Part shown: one piece after another, positions 36,484 through 45,600 of the stretch
Layout of the letters: every line of letters begins with the position of its first letter
Position numbering within the stretch: the stretch's first letter is position 1
Notes under the pieces: generated by a model
Database searches by the model: none
Told to the model about the DNA's origin: nothing
What the model saw: the letters and a program-made list of their open reading frames with translations, nothing else
Program-made: the position numbers and the translations under genes
Source of the DNA: Serratia sp. H1w
GTDB taxonomy: Bacteria; Pseudomonadota; Gammaproteobacteria; Enterobacterales; Enterobacteriaceae
Reading direction: 5' to 3'
Assembly (NCBI RefSeq): GCF_000633355.1
Contig: NZ_AYMQ01000005.1
Coordinates: 62,001 to 126,000, forward strand
DNA length: 64,000 nucleotides

Positions 36484-36834
36484 ATGCCAGTAGCCAGAGT
36501 AGTTGCGCATTACAGCGAAAACGAAAAAGACACCATCACCCTACTGTGCGGCGTGGATGAAGAAAACCAGATCCGCCAGGGAGAGTGGTTTGGTGTGGTG
36601 AAAAACGACGATGGGCGCGGTGACGAGTCTAATTATCCGTTCACCCTGCACGTGGATCATCAGAAAGGGGAATTTTACCTCGACTATGGTTTTGACGACG
36701 CCGATTCCCGCCAGCTACAAAAGACCGATATCCAGCTTAACCCGCTGGTAGAGAAAGGCTATTTCACCATCTTCGATGAAGAAGAAGGCGAAGAGTTCAG
36801 CTACAAGATCGCCAGTATTCATCTTTACGACTGA
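36484..36834 (+). CDS. Acidic conserved-looking protein of unknown function, 116 residues
   Basis: I cannot name this protein. It is soluble and strongly acidic (EEEGEEFSYKIASIHLYD end; GVDEENQIRQGEWFGVVKND), with a regular alternating pattern of beta strands, no signal peptide and no membrane segment. It has a good ribosome site (AGAGGA) and an intrinsic terminator 18 bases after the stop (36852-36890), so it is its own transcription unit. Placed between mpaA and mppA, which suggests but does not prove a tie to murein recycling. The promoter region (36336-36483) is AT-rich. Confidence 0.75.
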   Translation: MPVARVVAHYSENEKDTITLLCGVDEENQIRQGEWFGVVKNDDGRGDESNYPFTLHVDHQKGEFYLDYGFDDADSRQLQKTDIQLNPLVEKGYFTIFDEEEGEEFSYKIASIHLYD

Positions 36835-36851
36835 TCCTGACTGACCCCATC

Positions 36852-36890
36852 AGCCCACAGTGCCGATAACGCCTGTGGGCTTTTTTTTTT
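36852..36890 (+). terminator. Rho-independent terminator
   Basis: AGCCCACAG and CTGTGGGCT form a 9-base stem followed by ten T, closing the 116-residue protein gene. Confidence 0.95.
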
Positions 36891-36997
36891 GGATCAAACA
36901 TCCACTTTTTACATTCTTGTTACGCCGGACTATAGGTGGCGAGCATTCTTGTGCTATATGATAAAAAATTCATAGGGTTAACTGGGGCATATCAATA

Positions 36998-38632
36998 ATG
37001 ACGAGAAAAACAATTGTGGCGAGTTTTCGTTTAACGCTTTGCGCGCTCACCATCAGCGCAAGTATCGGCGGCGCAGTGGCTGCCCAGGTTCCCCCAGGTA
37101 CCGTGCTGGCGGATAAACAGGAGATCGTGCGGCATATCAAAGATGAGCCGGCTTCGCTCGATCCGATCAAGGCCGTAGGCCTGCCAGAAGCACAGGTTGC
37201 CCGTGATTTATTCGAAGGGCTGGTCAATCAGGATGCGCATGGCAAAGTGATCCCCGGCGTTGCCACACGCTGGCAGACCTCGGATAACCAAACCTATATT
37301 TTCACCCTGCGCAAAGATGCCCGCTGGTCAAACGGTGACCCTGTCACGGCGAAAGACTTTGTTTACAGCTGGCAGCGGTTGGTTGATCCGAAAAGCCTGT
37401 CGCCATTTGCCTGGTTTGCTCAGCTAGCCGGCATCCAAAATGCTGAAGAGATCATCGCAGGTAAGCTGCCTATAGATAAGCTTGGCGTGGTGGCGGTGGA
37501 CGACCATACGTTAAAAGTCCAACTGAACAAGCCGGTGCCTTACTTTGTCAGCCTGACGGCGAATTTCAGCCTGTTCCCCGTGCCTAAATCCGTGGTTGAG
37601 CAATATGGCAACGATTGGACCAAGGTGGGCAATCTGGTTGGTAACGGCGCGTTCAAACTGCAAGAACGCGTGGTTAACGAGAAGCTGGTCCTGGTGCCGA
37701 ACGACCATTATTGGGACCATAAGCACACCGTGTTGACCAAGGTGACCTTTGTGCCCATCAACCAGGAGTCCAACGCGACCAAGCGCTATCAGGCTGGCGA
37801 CATCGATATTACCGAATCCTTCCCGAAAAACATGTACCAGAAACTGTTGAAGGATATTCCAGACCAGGTTTACACGCCGGATCAGCTCGGCACCTATTAT
37901 TACGCCTTTAACACCCAGCGCGCGCCAACCAATGACGTACGGGTGCGCAAAGCGTTGTCTTACGCAATCGATCGCAAAATCATCGCCGAAAAAGTGCTGG
38001 GCACCGGCGAGAAACCGGCCTACCACTTCACCCCTGATGTCACTGCTGGCTTCAAGCCGGAAATCAGCCTGTTGCAACAACAGACACAGGAAGAACTGAA
38101 TGAACAAGCCAAGGCGCTGATGCAGGCGGCGGGCTATGGCCCAAATCATCCCCTGAAACTGACCCTGCTGTACAACACCTCAGAGAGTCACCAAAAGATC
38201 GCCATCGCCGTAGCCTCAATGTGGAAGAAAACCCTGGGCGTGGACGTTAATCTGCAAAACCAGGAGTGGAAAACCTATATCGACAGCCGTAATACCGGCA
38301 ACTTCGACGTAGTGCGCGCCTCTTGGGTGGGGGATTACAACGAGGCCTCGACCTTCTTGTCGCTGCTGACCTCTTCACACAGTGGGAATATCGCCAAGTT
38401 CAACAACTCGCAATACGATAAACTGTTGGCCGACGCCAGCCGTGAGACCAAGCCTGCGGCGTTAACTGCCGACTATAACAAGGCCGAGCAGATGATTGCG
38501 GCCGAGGCCCCGATCGCCCCAATCTATCAATACACCAACGGTCGTCTGATCAAGCCTTGGGTGAAGGGCTATCCGATCACTAACCCCGAAGATGTCGCCT
38601 ACAGCCAGGAAATGTACATCCTGAAACACTAA
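36998..38632 (+). CDS. mppA: Periplasmic murein tripeptide-binding protein MppA
   Basis: Peptide-binding (family 5) protein of 544 residues that delivers murein tripeptide to the Opp permease. Signal peptide MTRKTIVASFRLTLCALTIS, then cleavage near GAVAAQ. Core motifs KDEPASLDPIKAVGLPEAQV, RKDARWSNGDPVTAKDFVYS, AFNTQRAPTNDVRVRKALSY and EDVAYSQEMYILKH are typical of OppA/MppA. I favour MppA over OppA because no opp permease genes are adjacent and mpaA/ycjG are close, as in E. coli. An intrinsic terminator follows. Confidence 0.9.
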   Translation: MTRKTIVASFRLTLCALTISASIGGAVAAQVPPGTVLADKQEIVRHIKDEPASLDPIKAVGLPEAQVARDLFEGLVNQDAHGKVIPGVATRWQTSDNQTYIFTLRKDARWSNGDPVTAKDFVYSWQRLVDPKSLSPFAWFAQLAGIQNAEEIIAGKLPIDKLGVVAVDDHTLKVQLNKPVPYFVSLTANFSLFPVPKSVVEQYGNDWTKVGNLVGNGAFKLQERVVNEKLVLVPNDHYWDHKHTVLTKVTFVPINQESNATKRYQAGDIDITESFPKNMYQKLLKDIPDQVYTPDQLGTYYYAFNTQRAPTNDVRVRKALSYAIDRKIIAEKVLGTGEKPAYHFTPDVTAGFKPEISLLQQQTQEELNEQAKALMQAAGYGPNHPLKLTLLYNTSESHQKIAIAVASMWKKTLGVDVNLQNQEWKTYIDSRNTGNFDVVRASWVGDYNEASTFLSLLTSSHSGNIAKFNNSQYDKLLADASRETKPAALTADYNKAEQMIAAEAPIAPIYQYTNGRLIKPWVKGYPITNPEDVAYSQEMYILKH

Positions 38633-38655
38633 TATTCAGCGCAATATTGCTTGCC

Positions 38656-38682
38656 AAGCCCTCGCCAACGCGGGGGCTTTTT
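38656..38682 (+). terminator. mppA: Terminator after mppA
   Basis: AAGCCCTCG...CGGGGGCTT stem followed by TTTTTACTTT, 24 bases past the mppA stop. Confidence 0.8.
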
Positions 38683-38772
38683 ACTTTACGAACCCGTTAT
38701 GGCGTTGCCTCTTTGATCCCTAAGGCAATAACGCTAGACTCTGTATTAACGGCAAAATAGAGAGGGTTTTGA

Positions 38773-39755
38773 ATGGATGTCATAGAGGGGCGTGAGCTAC
38801 AGGTGCCCGACGCGGTCTATGCCTATCAACTCGACGGCAAGGGTGGCACCACGCCCATTGAGGCTGACGATAAGATCACCTGCGAGGAGCCTTGCTGGCT
38901 GCATCTGGACTACGCGCATCCTGCCAGCGCCGAATGGTTGGCCAACACACCGCTGCTGCCAGACCTGGTCAGAGAAGCACTTTCCGGCGAAAGTACCCGC
39001 CCGCGCGTCAGTCGGTTAGGCGAAGGGACGTTGATCACGCTGCGTGGTATCAACTTCAATACGGATTCACGGCCCGATCAGTTGGTGACGTTCCGCGTAT
39101 ATATCACCGATAAAATGATTATCTCCACCCGCCATCGTAAGGTCTACTCCATCGATGAGGTCGTCAATGAATTGCAAAACGGACGGGGCCAACCAACAGC
39201 GGCAGTTGGCTGGTAGAGGTTGCTGATGAACTCACCGACCACACCAGCGAATTCATCGAAGATCTGCACGATAAGATTATCGATCTAGAAGATGCGCTGC
39301 TGGAGCAACAGACTCCTGAACGTGGGCAGTTGGCGCTGATCCGCAAACAGCTGATTGTGTTACGACGCTACATGGCACCGCAGCGTGATGTCTTCTCACG
39401 CTTGGCGAGTGACCGTTTGCCTTGGATGAATGACGATGAACGCCGCCGCATGCAGGACATTGCCGATCGTTTGGGGCGCGGATTAGATGACCTGGATGGC
39501 AGCATTGCCCGCACGGCGATCCTGTCCGATGAAATCACTACCGTGATGGCTGATGCCATGAACCGCCGTACCTACACCATGTCGCTGATGGCGATGGTCT
39601 TTCTACCTACCACCTTCTTGACCGGGCTGTTTGGCGTCAACCTGGGGGGGATCCCGGGCAGTGGTAGCCCACTGGCGTTTGCCTCGTTCTGCTTTATGCT
39701 GGTGGCATTGGTGGGAGGCGTTGCCTGGTGGTTGAGACGTAGCCGCTGGCTATAA
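38773..39755 (+). pseudogene. zntB: zntB (Zn2+ transporter, CorA family), frameshifted
   Basis: CorA-superfamily inner-membrane zinc transporter interrupted by a frameshift. Frame 1 (38773-39216) gives the cytoplasmic half ending prematurely ...QPTAAVGW. The homologous continuation ([20 protein letters not shown]) is in the -1 frame from about 39192 to 39755, with the GVN motif region [14 protein letters not shown] and two C-terminal membrane segments. Restoring one base near GGGGCCAA (39185-39192; E. coli-like reading would be GGCCCAACC) gives exactly 327 residues, the E. coli ZntB length. Everything else is conserved, so the lesion is either recent or a sequencing error. As written, a truncated 147-residue product lacking the channel would be made. 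Confidence 0.88.
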
Positions 39756-39785
39756 CAACAAATAGTGGCGATAACGCGAGTAAAG

Positions 39786-39799
39786 TTGAGCAGTATCAA
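39786..39799 (+). promoter_or_regulatory. fnrS: FNR box of the fnrS promoter
   Basis: TTGAGCAGTATCAA matches TTGATnnnnATCAA at 9 of 10 specified bases. Its centre is 42.5 bases before the first base of FnrS (39835), close to the usual class II position of -41.5. Confidence 0.88.
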
Positions 39800-39834
39800 C
39801 ATTTGCTAACGCGAACTGCGGCATCCTTACTCTC

Positions 39835-39959
39835 GCAGGTGAATGCAACGTCAAGCGATGGGCGTTGCGCTCCATAATTGTTTTACTTTCTTATTTTTAG
39901 AATTATTGCATAGCACATTTAATTCAATACGATGCCGGTCTAACCACCGGCATTTTTTT
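39835..39959 (+). ncRNA. fnrS: Anaerobically induced small RNA FnrS
   Basis: Hfq-dependent sRNA made under FNR (and ArcA) control, repressing aerobic-metabolism mRNAs. The 5' end GCAGGTGAATGCAACGTCAA, followed by GCGATGGGCGTTGCGCTCCATA, is essentially identical to E. coli FnrS (two target-pairing regions conserved). ATTGCATAGCACA further on also matches. It ends in the terminator ATGCCGGT...ACCGGCAT plus T-run (39932-39959). It lies after zntB as in E. coli, but dbpA, next in E. coli, is absent. Confidence 0.95.
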
Positions 39960-40028
39960 ATGCTTTTTTCTTCGCTCAATCTTCTCCGCGTATGAAATCC
40001 ATCATCCCAACCAACCGGATTACTCCGT

Positions 40029-40051
40029 AGGGGCGCCGCATGCTACGCCCG
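40029..40051. repeat. GGGCGC-palindrome intergenic repeat
   Basis: AGGGGCGCCGCATGCTACGC then CCG, between fnrS and the VOC gene, near where dbpA sits in E. coli. Confidence 0.75.
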
Positions 40052-40079
40052 ATTATTTGCACACCGCGCCCCGATTGGC

Positions 40080-40478
40080 TTAAGCCGCGCTTTCATCCCA
40101 GAAGCTGGCTTCTATCTTGTGCCCATCCAGATCGCGCACAAAACAGCCGTAATAGGCGGCACCGTAATGGGGGCGTGAACCCGGCGCACCGTCGCCCTGT
40201 GCCCCAGCGGCTACCGCCTGCTGATAAAACTCATCAACCTGCTGCTTGCTGGTGGCGAAGAAGCCAATATGCACGCCGTTGGCAGTGCCTGCGGGCTTAC
40301 CGTCTATCGGCACTTGCAGCCAAAACTCGGGATAGTCACGGCCATAACCGATGGCACCAGGATGCTCCATGACGCGTCGACAACCCAACGCACCGAGAAC
40401 CTGGTCGTAAAATTTTGCAGCGGCATCAAAATTATTGGTTCCCAGCGATACGTGGGAAAGGCAAGGGGTGATATTCAT
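40080..40478 (-). CDS. VOC-family protein (glyoxalase/bleomycin-resistance/dioxygenase fold)
   Basis: Vicinal-oxygen-chelate fold protein of 132 residues with two beta-alpha-beta-beta-beta repeats. Metal-ligand positions look plausible: His9 (LSHVSLGTNN), a mid-chain His in GVHIGFFA, and Glu in DLDGHKIEASFW. The FVRDLDGHKIE block is typical of the lactoylglutathione-lyase-like group. The substrate cannot be assigned. Start MNITPCLSHV has AGGAG upstream. Single gene downstream of ttcA, with a gap of about 140 bases. Confidence 0.85.
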   Translation of the reverse strand: MNITPCLSHVSLGTNNFDAAAKFYDQVLGALGCRRVMEHPGAIGYGRDYPEFWLQVPIDGKPAGTANGVHIGFFATSKQQVDEFYQQAVAAGAQGDGAPGSRPHYGAAYYGCFVRDLDGHKIEASFWDESAA

Positions 40479-40618
40479 CGTCGGTCTCCTTATGACTGTA
40501 TAAAAACACAGTATAAGGCAAAAACCGCACTGTCAGATATTTTTTGTGTGAATTGTGAACAGGATCTAAAATTGCGTGGGGAAAAACATCCGCCTGCGCA
40601 TGGCAGGCGGAGAAGGGA

Positions 40619-41560
40619 CTATTTGATTTCCAGCACGTTCAGGCGTTCAAACGCAGGTGAACCGTTGTCATCCGCGTCTTCCGGTTGCCAACCCACGGGG
40701 TGCAGCGGAATGTCTTCCCGGTCAAAGGCTAAATCGCCGCCATCGACCACTTCGCTACCGTGATGAATACCTTTGAATTCAAACAGCTCGGTATCGCACA
40801 GGTGCGAAGGCACCACGTTCTGCATGGCGCTGAACATGGTTTCAATACGGCCTGGGTAGCGTTTGTCCCAGTCGCGCAGCATATCGCCGATCACCTGACG
40901 TTGCAGATTAGGCTGAGAACCACACAGATTGCACGGGATAATCGGGAATTCTTTAGCAACCGAGAAACGCTCGATGTCTTTCTCGCGGCAGTAGGCCAGC
41001 GGACGGATCACCACGTGTTTGCCATCGTCGCTCATCAACTTGGGTGGCATACCTTTCAGCTTGCCGCCGTAGAACATGTTAAGGAACAGCGTTTGCAGAA
41101 TGTCGTCGCGGTGATGACCAAGGGCAATCTTGGTAGCACCCAGTTCGGTAGCGGTACGGTAAAGGATACCGCGGCGCAGACGCGAGCACAGGGAGCAGGT
41201 GGTTTTACCCTCTGGAATTTTATCCTTCACGATGCCGTAGGTGTTCTCTTCGACGATCTTGTATTCCACCCCCAGACTTTCCAGATAGGCGGGCAGGATA
41301 TGCTCAGGGAAGCCGGGCTGCTTCTGGTCGAGATTCACCGCGATCAGTGAGAAGTTCACCGGAGCGCTTTTTTGCAGACTGCGCAGGATCTCCAGCATGG
41401 TGTAGCTGTCTTTACCGCCAGACAGGCAAACCATGATGCGGTCGCCTTCCTCAATCATGCTGTAGGCCGCGATCGCTTCACCCACGTTGCGGCGCAGGCG
41501 TTTTTGCAATTTGTTGAGGTTGTACTGCTCTTTTTGGCTAATTGTTTGATTTTCTGACAT
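40619..41560 (-). CDS. ttcA: tRNA 2-thiocytidine biosynthesis protein TtcA
   Basis: ATP-dependent tRNA thiolase of 313 residues that makes 2-thiocytidine at position 32, using an iron-sulfur cluster. PP-loop SGGKDSYTM lies near residue 49. Two CxxC motifs hold the cluster and sulfur chemistry: [12 protein letters not shown] and [13 protein letters not shown]. The conserved LRYRxxKDIERF-type region is present ([20 protein letters not shown]). E. coli TtcA is 311. In E. coli dbpA lies next to it; not here. Confidence 0.96.
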   Translation of the reverse strand: MSENQTISQKEQYNLNKLQKRLRRNVGEAIAAYSMIEEGDRIMVCLSGGKDSYTMLEILRSLQKSAPVNFSLIAVNLDQKQPGFPEHILPAYLESLGVEYKIVEENTYGIVKDKIPEGKTTCSLCSRLRRGILYRTATELGATKIALGHHRDDILQTLFLNMFYGGKLKGMPPKLMSDDGKHVVIRPLAYCREKDIERFSVAKEFPIIPCNLCGSQPNLQRQVIGDMLRDWDKRYPGRIETMFSAMQNVVPSHLCDTELFEFKGIHHGSEVVDGGDLAFDREDIPLHPVGWQPEDADDNGSPAFERLNVLEIK

Positions 41561-41833
41561 TTAAATCGTGCTCGTTCTCAAATTGGGTGCGCATTGGCGG
41601 TATGACACTTTTAGCGGGCAAGTTTAGCATTCTCTGGGGGGATTTGATCAGTATTCGTTTGAACTCTTCAAATCGTCTTTTCTCACTCCTATCTACATTT
41701 TGCCGTGATCATTTGGCTCGAGGGAAACAAGTCGTGGAAAATGTGTAGTGTATAGTGATGACGACGATGCTAGGCGTGTAAAATTGCTCTACTTGCTCGT
41801 GAGCGCGACTACTGTAATTCGATTGCATTTATA

Positions 41834-41887
41834 ATGTATCCTGAACAATTTGGTTATGAAGATTGGTATCAAAAACTCGAAGGGTAA
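41834..41887 (+). CDS. Possible short upstream reading frame or gene remnant
   Basis: MYPEQFGYEDWYQKLEG (17 codons) ends two bases before the ATG of the next gene, so translation could be coupled. The same frame is open upstream to a TAG near 41775 and reads like protein (LLARERDYCNSIAFI), while the adjacent frame just before it reads VYSDDDDARRVKLLYLL. This suggests the frameshifted tail of a once longer gene. Whether anything is made is unclear. Confidence 0.35.
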   Translation: MYPEQFGYEDWYQKLEG

Positions 41888-41889
41888 AT

Positions 41890-42573
41890 ATGACTCCTGA
41901 AGATGTTCGAATGGTAATTTCTGAAATCTTACCCCAGTTAAAAACTATGCAAGTGACTACGTATCTTATTGCGGGAGGGATCGGCTTGTTAGGTGCAACC
42001 ATTGGTGCATTTGGTGGTGCATATCTCAAAAAACGTGGTGAAAATAGAGCTAATGATGCGCATTTTTCAGCACTGAGTCAGCAATTAAGAGAAACTACGA
42101 AAGATACGGAGTGGATAAAAACTTCCTTATCTGGCAGTCATTGGGTAAGCCAACAGAACTGGGTCAGTAAAGAAAAGTATTATACAACTTTGGTGACTCA
42201 CCTAGCCAACTGGTCCACAGCCATAGTAACTCAAATGAACTATTTCGAAGGCACTAATCCACATGATGCATTTGAAATGCAGAATGATGATTACGTGACA
42301 GTTCAAAGAGATAAAGCTAAAGCTGCAAGTGAAGCTATAAGTGAGCTGAAAGGGCCGATTCTAGTTTTTCTTACCGAAGAAACAAACACCTCATTGGATA
42401 GGCTTTCTAAAAGTCTATCTGAAGCCGGGGAAGGCTACATTGCGAATGATGATCTGTTGGAAATGATCAATACCGCCTTAACAACTACGCTAAAGAGCAT
42501 TCTTAATGAGGCAAAAGTTGATCTGAACAAACCGCTGCTTACCATTGATTCGACAACGATTATAGTCAGATAA
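41890..42573 (+). CDS. Unknown membrane-anchored protein, 227 residues, AT-rich
   Basis: Not recognised. One N-terminal membrane segment (TTYLIAGGIGLLGATIGAFG, about residues 24-43) is followed by a long, mostly helical soluble part with coiled-coil character (KKRGENRANDAHFSALSQQL; RDKAKAASEAISELKG; LDRLSKSLSEAGEG). ATG at 41890 has AAGGG 5-8 bases upstream; a TTG at 41863 is the alternative. The gene and its upstream 150 bases are visibly richer in A+T than neighbours and lie between ttcA and nifJ, where E. coli has other genes. This suggests acquired DNA. No phage, toxin or transposase signature is visible. Confidence 0.7.
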   Translation: MTPEDVRMVISEILPQLKTMQVTTYLIAGGIGLLGATIGAFGGAYLKKRGENRANDAHFSALSQQLRETTKDTEWIKTSLSGSHWVSQQNWVSKEKYYTTLVTHLANWSTAIVTQMNYFEGTNPHDAFEMQNDDYVTVQRDKAKAASEAISELKGPILVFLTEETNTSLDRLSKSLSEAGEGYIANDDLLEMINTALTTTLKSILNEAKVDLNKPLLTIDSTTIIVR

Positions 42574-42595
42574 AAAAGGGCGCGAAATCGCGCCC
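42572..42595. terminator. nifJ: Terminator between the unknown gene and nifJ
   Basis: GGGCGCGA-AA-TCGCGCCC preceded on the plus strand by an A-run, which is a T-run on the minus strand. It is thus an intrinsic terminator for nifJ, and possibly acts on the plus strand too. Confidence 0.88.
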
Positions 42596-42604
42596 TCAAC
42601 ATAC

Positions 42605-45600
42605 CTACTCCGAATCAACCTTCTCAGACTTCCCAGCCAGCAGGCTGAGGAAATCATATTTCTGCTTAAGCTCTTTTTCTGCGGCCTGATACAACGCGGC
42701 GGCAACTTCAGGCTGCTGCGTGTTGAGGCGACGGAAGCGTTGCTCCTTGTTCAAAGTCGCGGTCAGTTCGCTGTTTGGCGGACGGGAGTCCAGCGCCAAT
42801 GCGGCTTTACCTTCCTCGGCCCGGCGTGGGTCGAAGCGGTACAGCGGCCAGAAGCCGGTCGCGGTGAGCTGTCGCATTTGGTCGTGGCTCAGTGCCAGAT
42901 CGTAACCATGCTCCTCACAAGGGCTGTAGGCGATGATCAGTGAAGGGCCAGGGTAGGCTTCCGCCTCCTGAATCGCTTTCACCGTCTGGTTAAGCTGTGC
43001 ACCCAACGAGATTTGCGCGACATACACATGGCCGTACATCATCATGCTGACGCCGAGATCTTTACGGGCCTTGCGCTTGCCGTTCTCACCAAACTTGGTC
43101 ACGGCCCCTAGCGGAGTGGCCTTGGATTGCTGCCCGCCGGTATTGGAGTAGCACTGCGTATCCAGCACCAGCACGTTGACGTTTTCGGTCAGGCTCAGCA
43201 CATGATCCAGGCCGCCGAAGCCGATATCGTAAGCCCAGCCGTCACCACCAATCAGCCAGATGGATTTATCCACCAGGTAATCGGCATCGGTTGCCAACTG
43301 GCGGGCATCGTTACCTGGCACGTTGGCCAACAGGCTGCGCAATTCGGCGATCTGCTGGCGGCGTGGGCCGGTGGCGATCTCGTCTGCCTGCAACGAGGCG
43401 ACCAGTTGGGCAGGTAACTGCGGTGCCAACGTGTCGAGCAGGCGCAATACGCGGCGGCGATGCTGGTCTACCGTCAGGCGGAAGCCCAGGCCAAATTCGG
43501 CATTATCCTCAAACAGTGAGTTTGCCCAGGCTGGCCCACGGCCATCGGCGTTGGTGGTGTAAGGCGTCGTTGGCAGGTTACCACCATAGATCGAAGAACA
43601 GCCGGTGGCGTTGGCAATCAGCAACCGGTCACCATACAGCTGGGTCAGCAGTTTGATATACGGTGTTTCACCACAGCCGGAACAGGCACCAGAATACTCA
43701 AACAGCGGGGAGATCAACTGTGAGGTACGGATATCGATACGTTCCAACTGCGAGGCGTCGATTTCCGGCAGTTGCAGGAAGAAGTCGTAATGCGCTTTTT
43801 CCTCTGCCAGATGATCTAGGCGGGAAGCCATATTGATCGCCTTGATTTCCGGATTCTGGCGATCTTTTGCCGGGCAAACCTCAACGCACAGGTTACAGCC
43901 GGTACAGTCTTCAGGGGCGACCTGCAATACGTATTTCTGGCCGCGCATATCACGGGATTTTACATCCAGCGATTGCAGCGTAGCAGGGGCGAACTCCATG
44001 GCCTCTGGCTGGACGACCTTGGCACGAATAGCCGAATGTGGACACGCGGCGACGCAGTGGTTGCACTGGGTACACAGGTCGGGCTGCCAGATCGGCACTT
44101 CTTCGGCAATATTACGTTTTTCCCACTGCGTGGTGCCTACCGGCCAGGTGCCATCCGGTGGGAAGGCAGAAACCGGCAGGGTATCGCCCAGCCCGGCCAG
44201 CATCACGGCGGTAACGGTTTTAACAAAGTAAGGAGCGGCGTCGGAAACCACCGGCGGACGTATTGGGCTGTTGCTGTCGAGTGGGCGAAGCGGGATGGCT
44301 GTCAGCTCACTCAGCGTGGCCCCCAAGGCCTGCCAGTTACGTTCAACAATTTCCTGGCCCTTGTTGCTATAGCTGCGGGCAATCGCTCCCTGCAACTCCT
44401 GCAACGCCACATCACCAGGCAGGATCTGTGACAGATGGAAGAAGGCCATCTGCATGACGGTATTGATACGAGCGCCCAGATGGCATTCGCGCGCCAGCTT
44501 GGCGGCGTTGATGATGTACAACTTAGCCTGGCGCTGATGCAGGATCGCCTGAACTTCCTGCGGCAAGCGTGACCAGACTTCATCGGCGCTATAAGGGGTA
44601 TTGAGCAGGAAAATACCGCCGGGTTTGAGCCGCTCGACCATTTGATATTTGTCGATAAACTGCCACTGGTGGCAAGCGACAAAATCGGCGCGGTCGATCA
44701 GATAGGCCGAATTGATCGGTTTGTCGCTAACTCTCAGGTGTGACACCGTCAGGCCACCGGCCTTTTTCGAGTCATAGACAAAATAGCCTTGGGCAAACAT
44801 CGGCGTGCTGTTGCCGATGATTTTGATGTTGTTCTTGGTCGCAGACACCGAACCATCGCTGCCCAAACCATAGAACAGCGCTTCCAGCGAGGTTCGTTGT
44901 GGCAAGGTTTCTTCGCGCAGCGGTAGCGAAAGGCCGGTAATATCGTCGAAAATGCCCACGGTAAAGCGCGGACGGGGTTTATCCAGCATCAGCTCACGGA
45001 AGATGGCCAGCGCGCAGTCTGGGCCAAACTCTTTGGAAGACAGCCCATAGCGCCCGCCAATCACCATCGGCATGCGCTCACGCTCACCACGGCTAAAGGC
45101 TTCCGCCAGCGCGGTCATCACATCCAGGTATAGAGGTTCGGCCAGAGCGCCAGGTTCTTTGGTGCGATCGAGCACCGCAATTTTTTGCACGCTGTCCGGC
45201 AGTACGGCGAGCAGGTGTTTGGCGGAGAAAGGACGATAAAGCCGAACTTTCAGCACGCCCACTTTTTCGCCGTGCGTCAGCAGGTGGTCGATTGCTTCTT
45301 CACAGGTGCCGATGGCGGATCCCATCAGGATCACCACGCGCTCGGCCTGCGGATGGCCGTAATACTCAAACGGCTGATAGCTACGGCCGGTGAGTTGGGC
45401 AAACTTGTCCATCGCCTGCTGCACGTGCTGGTAAGTATTGTCGTACCACGGATTGGTCGCTTCACGCGATTGGAAATAAGTATCCGGGTTGGCCGAGGTG
45501 CCGCGTATTACCGGATGATCTGGCGTCAGGGCCCGGCTGCGATGGGCGTCGATGGCGTCCTGCGGCATCATCTGATGCAGCGTCTCGTCGCTCAGCGGGG

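Noticed and set aside
38773-39755. Programmed -1 frameshift in zntB.
   Set aside because: No slippery heptamer or downstream pseudoknot is visible at GGGGCCAA, and ZntB is not known to use recoding; a mutation or base-call error is simpler.
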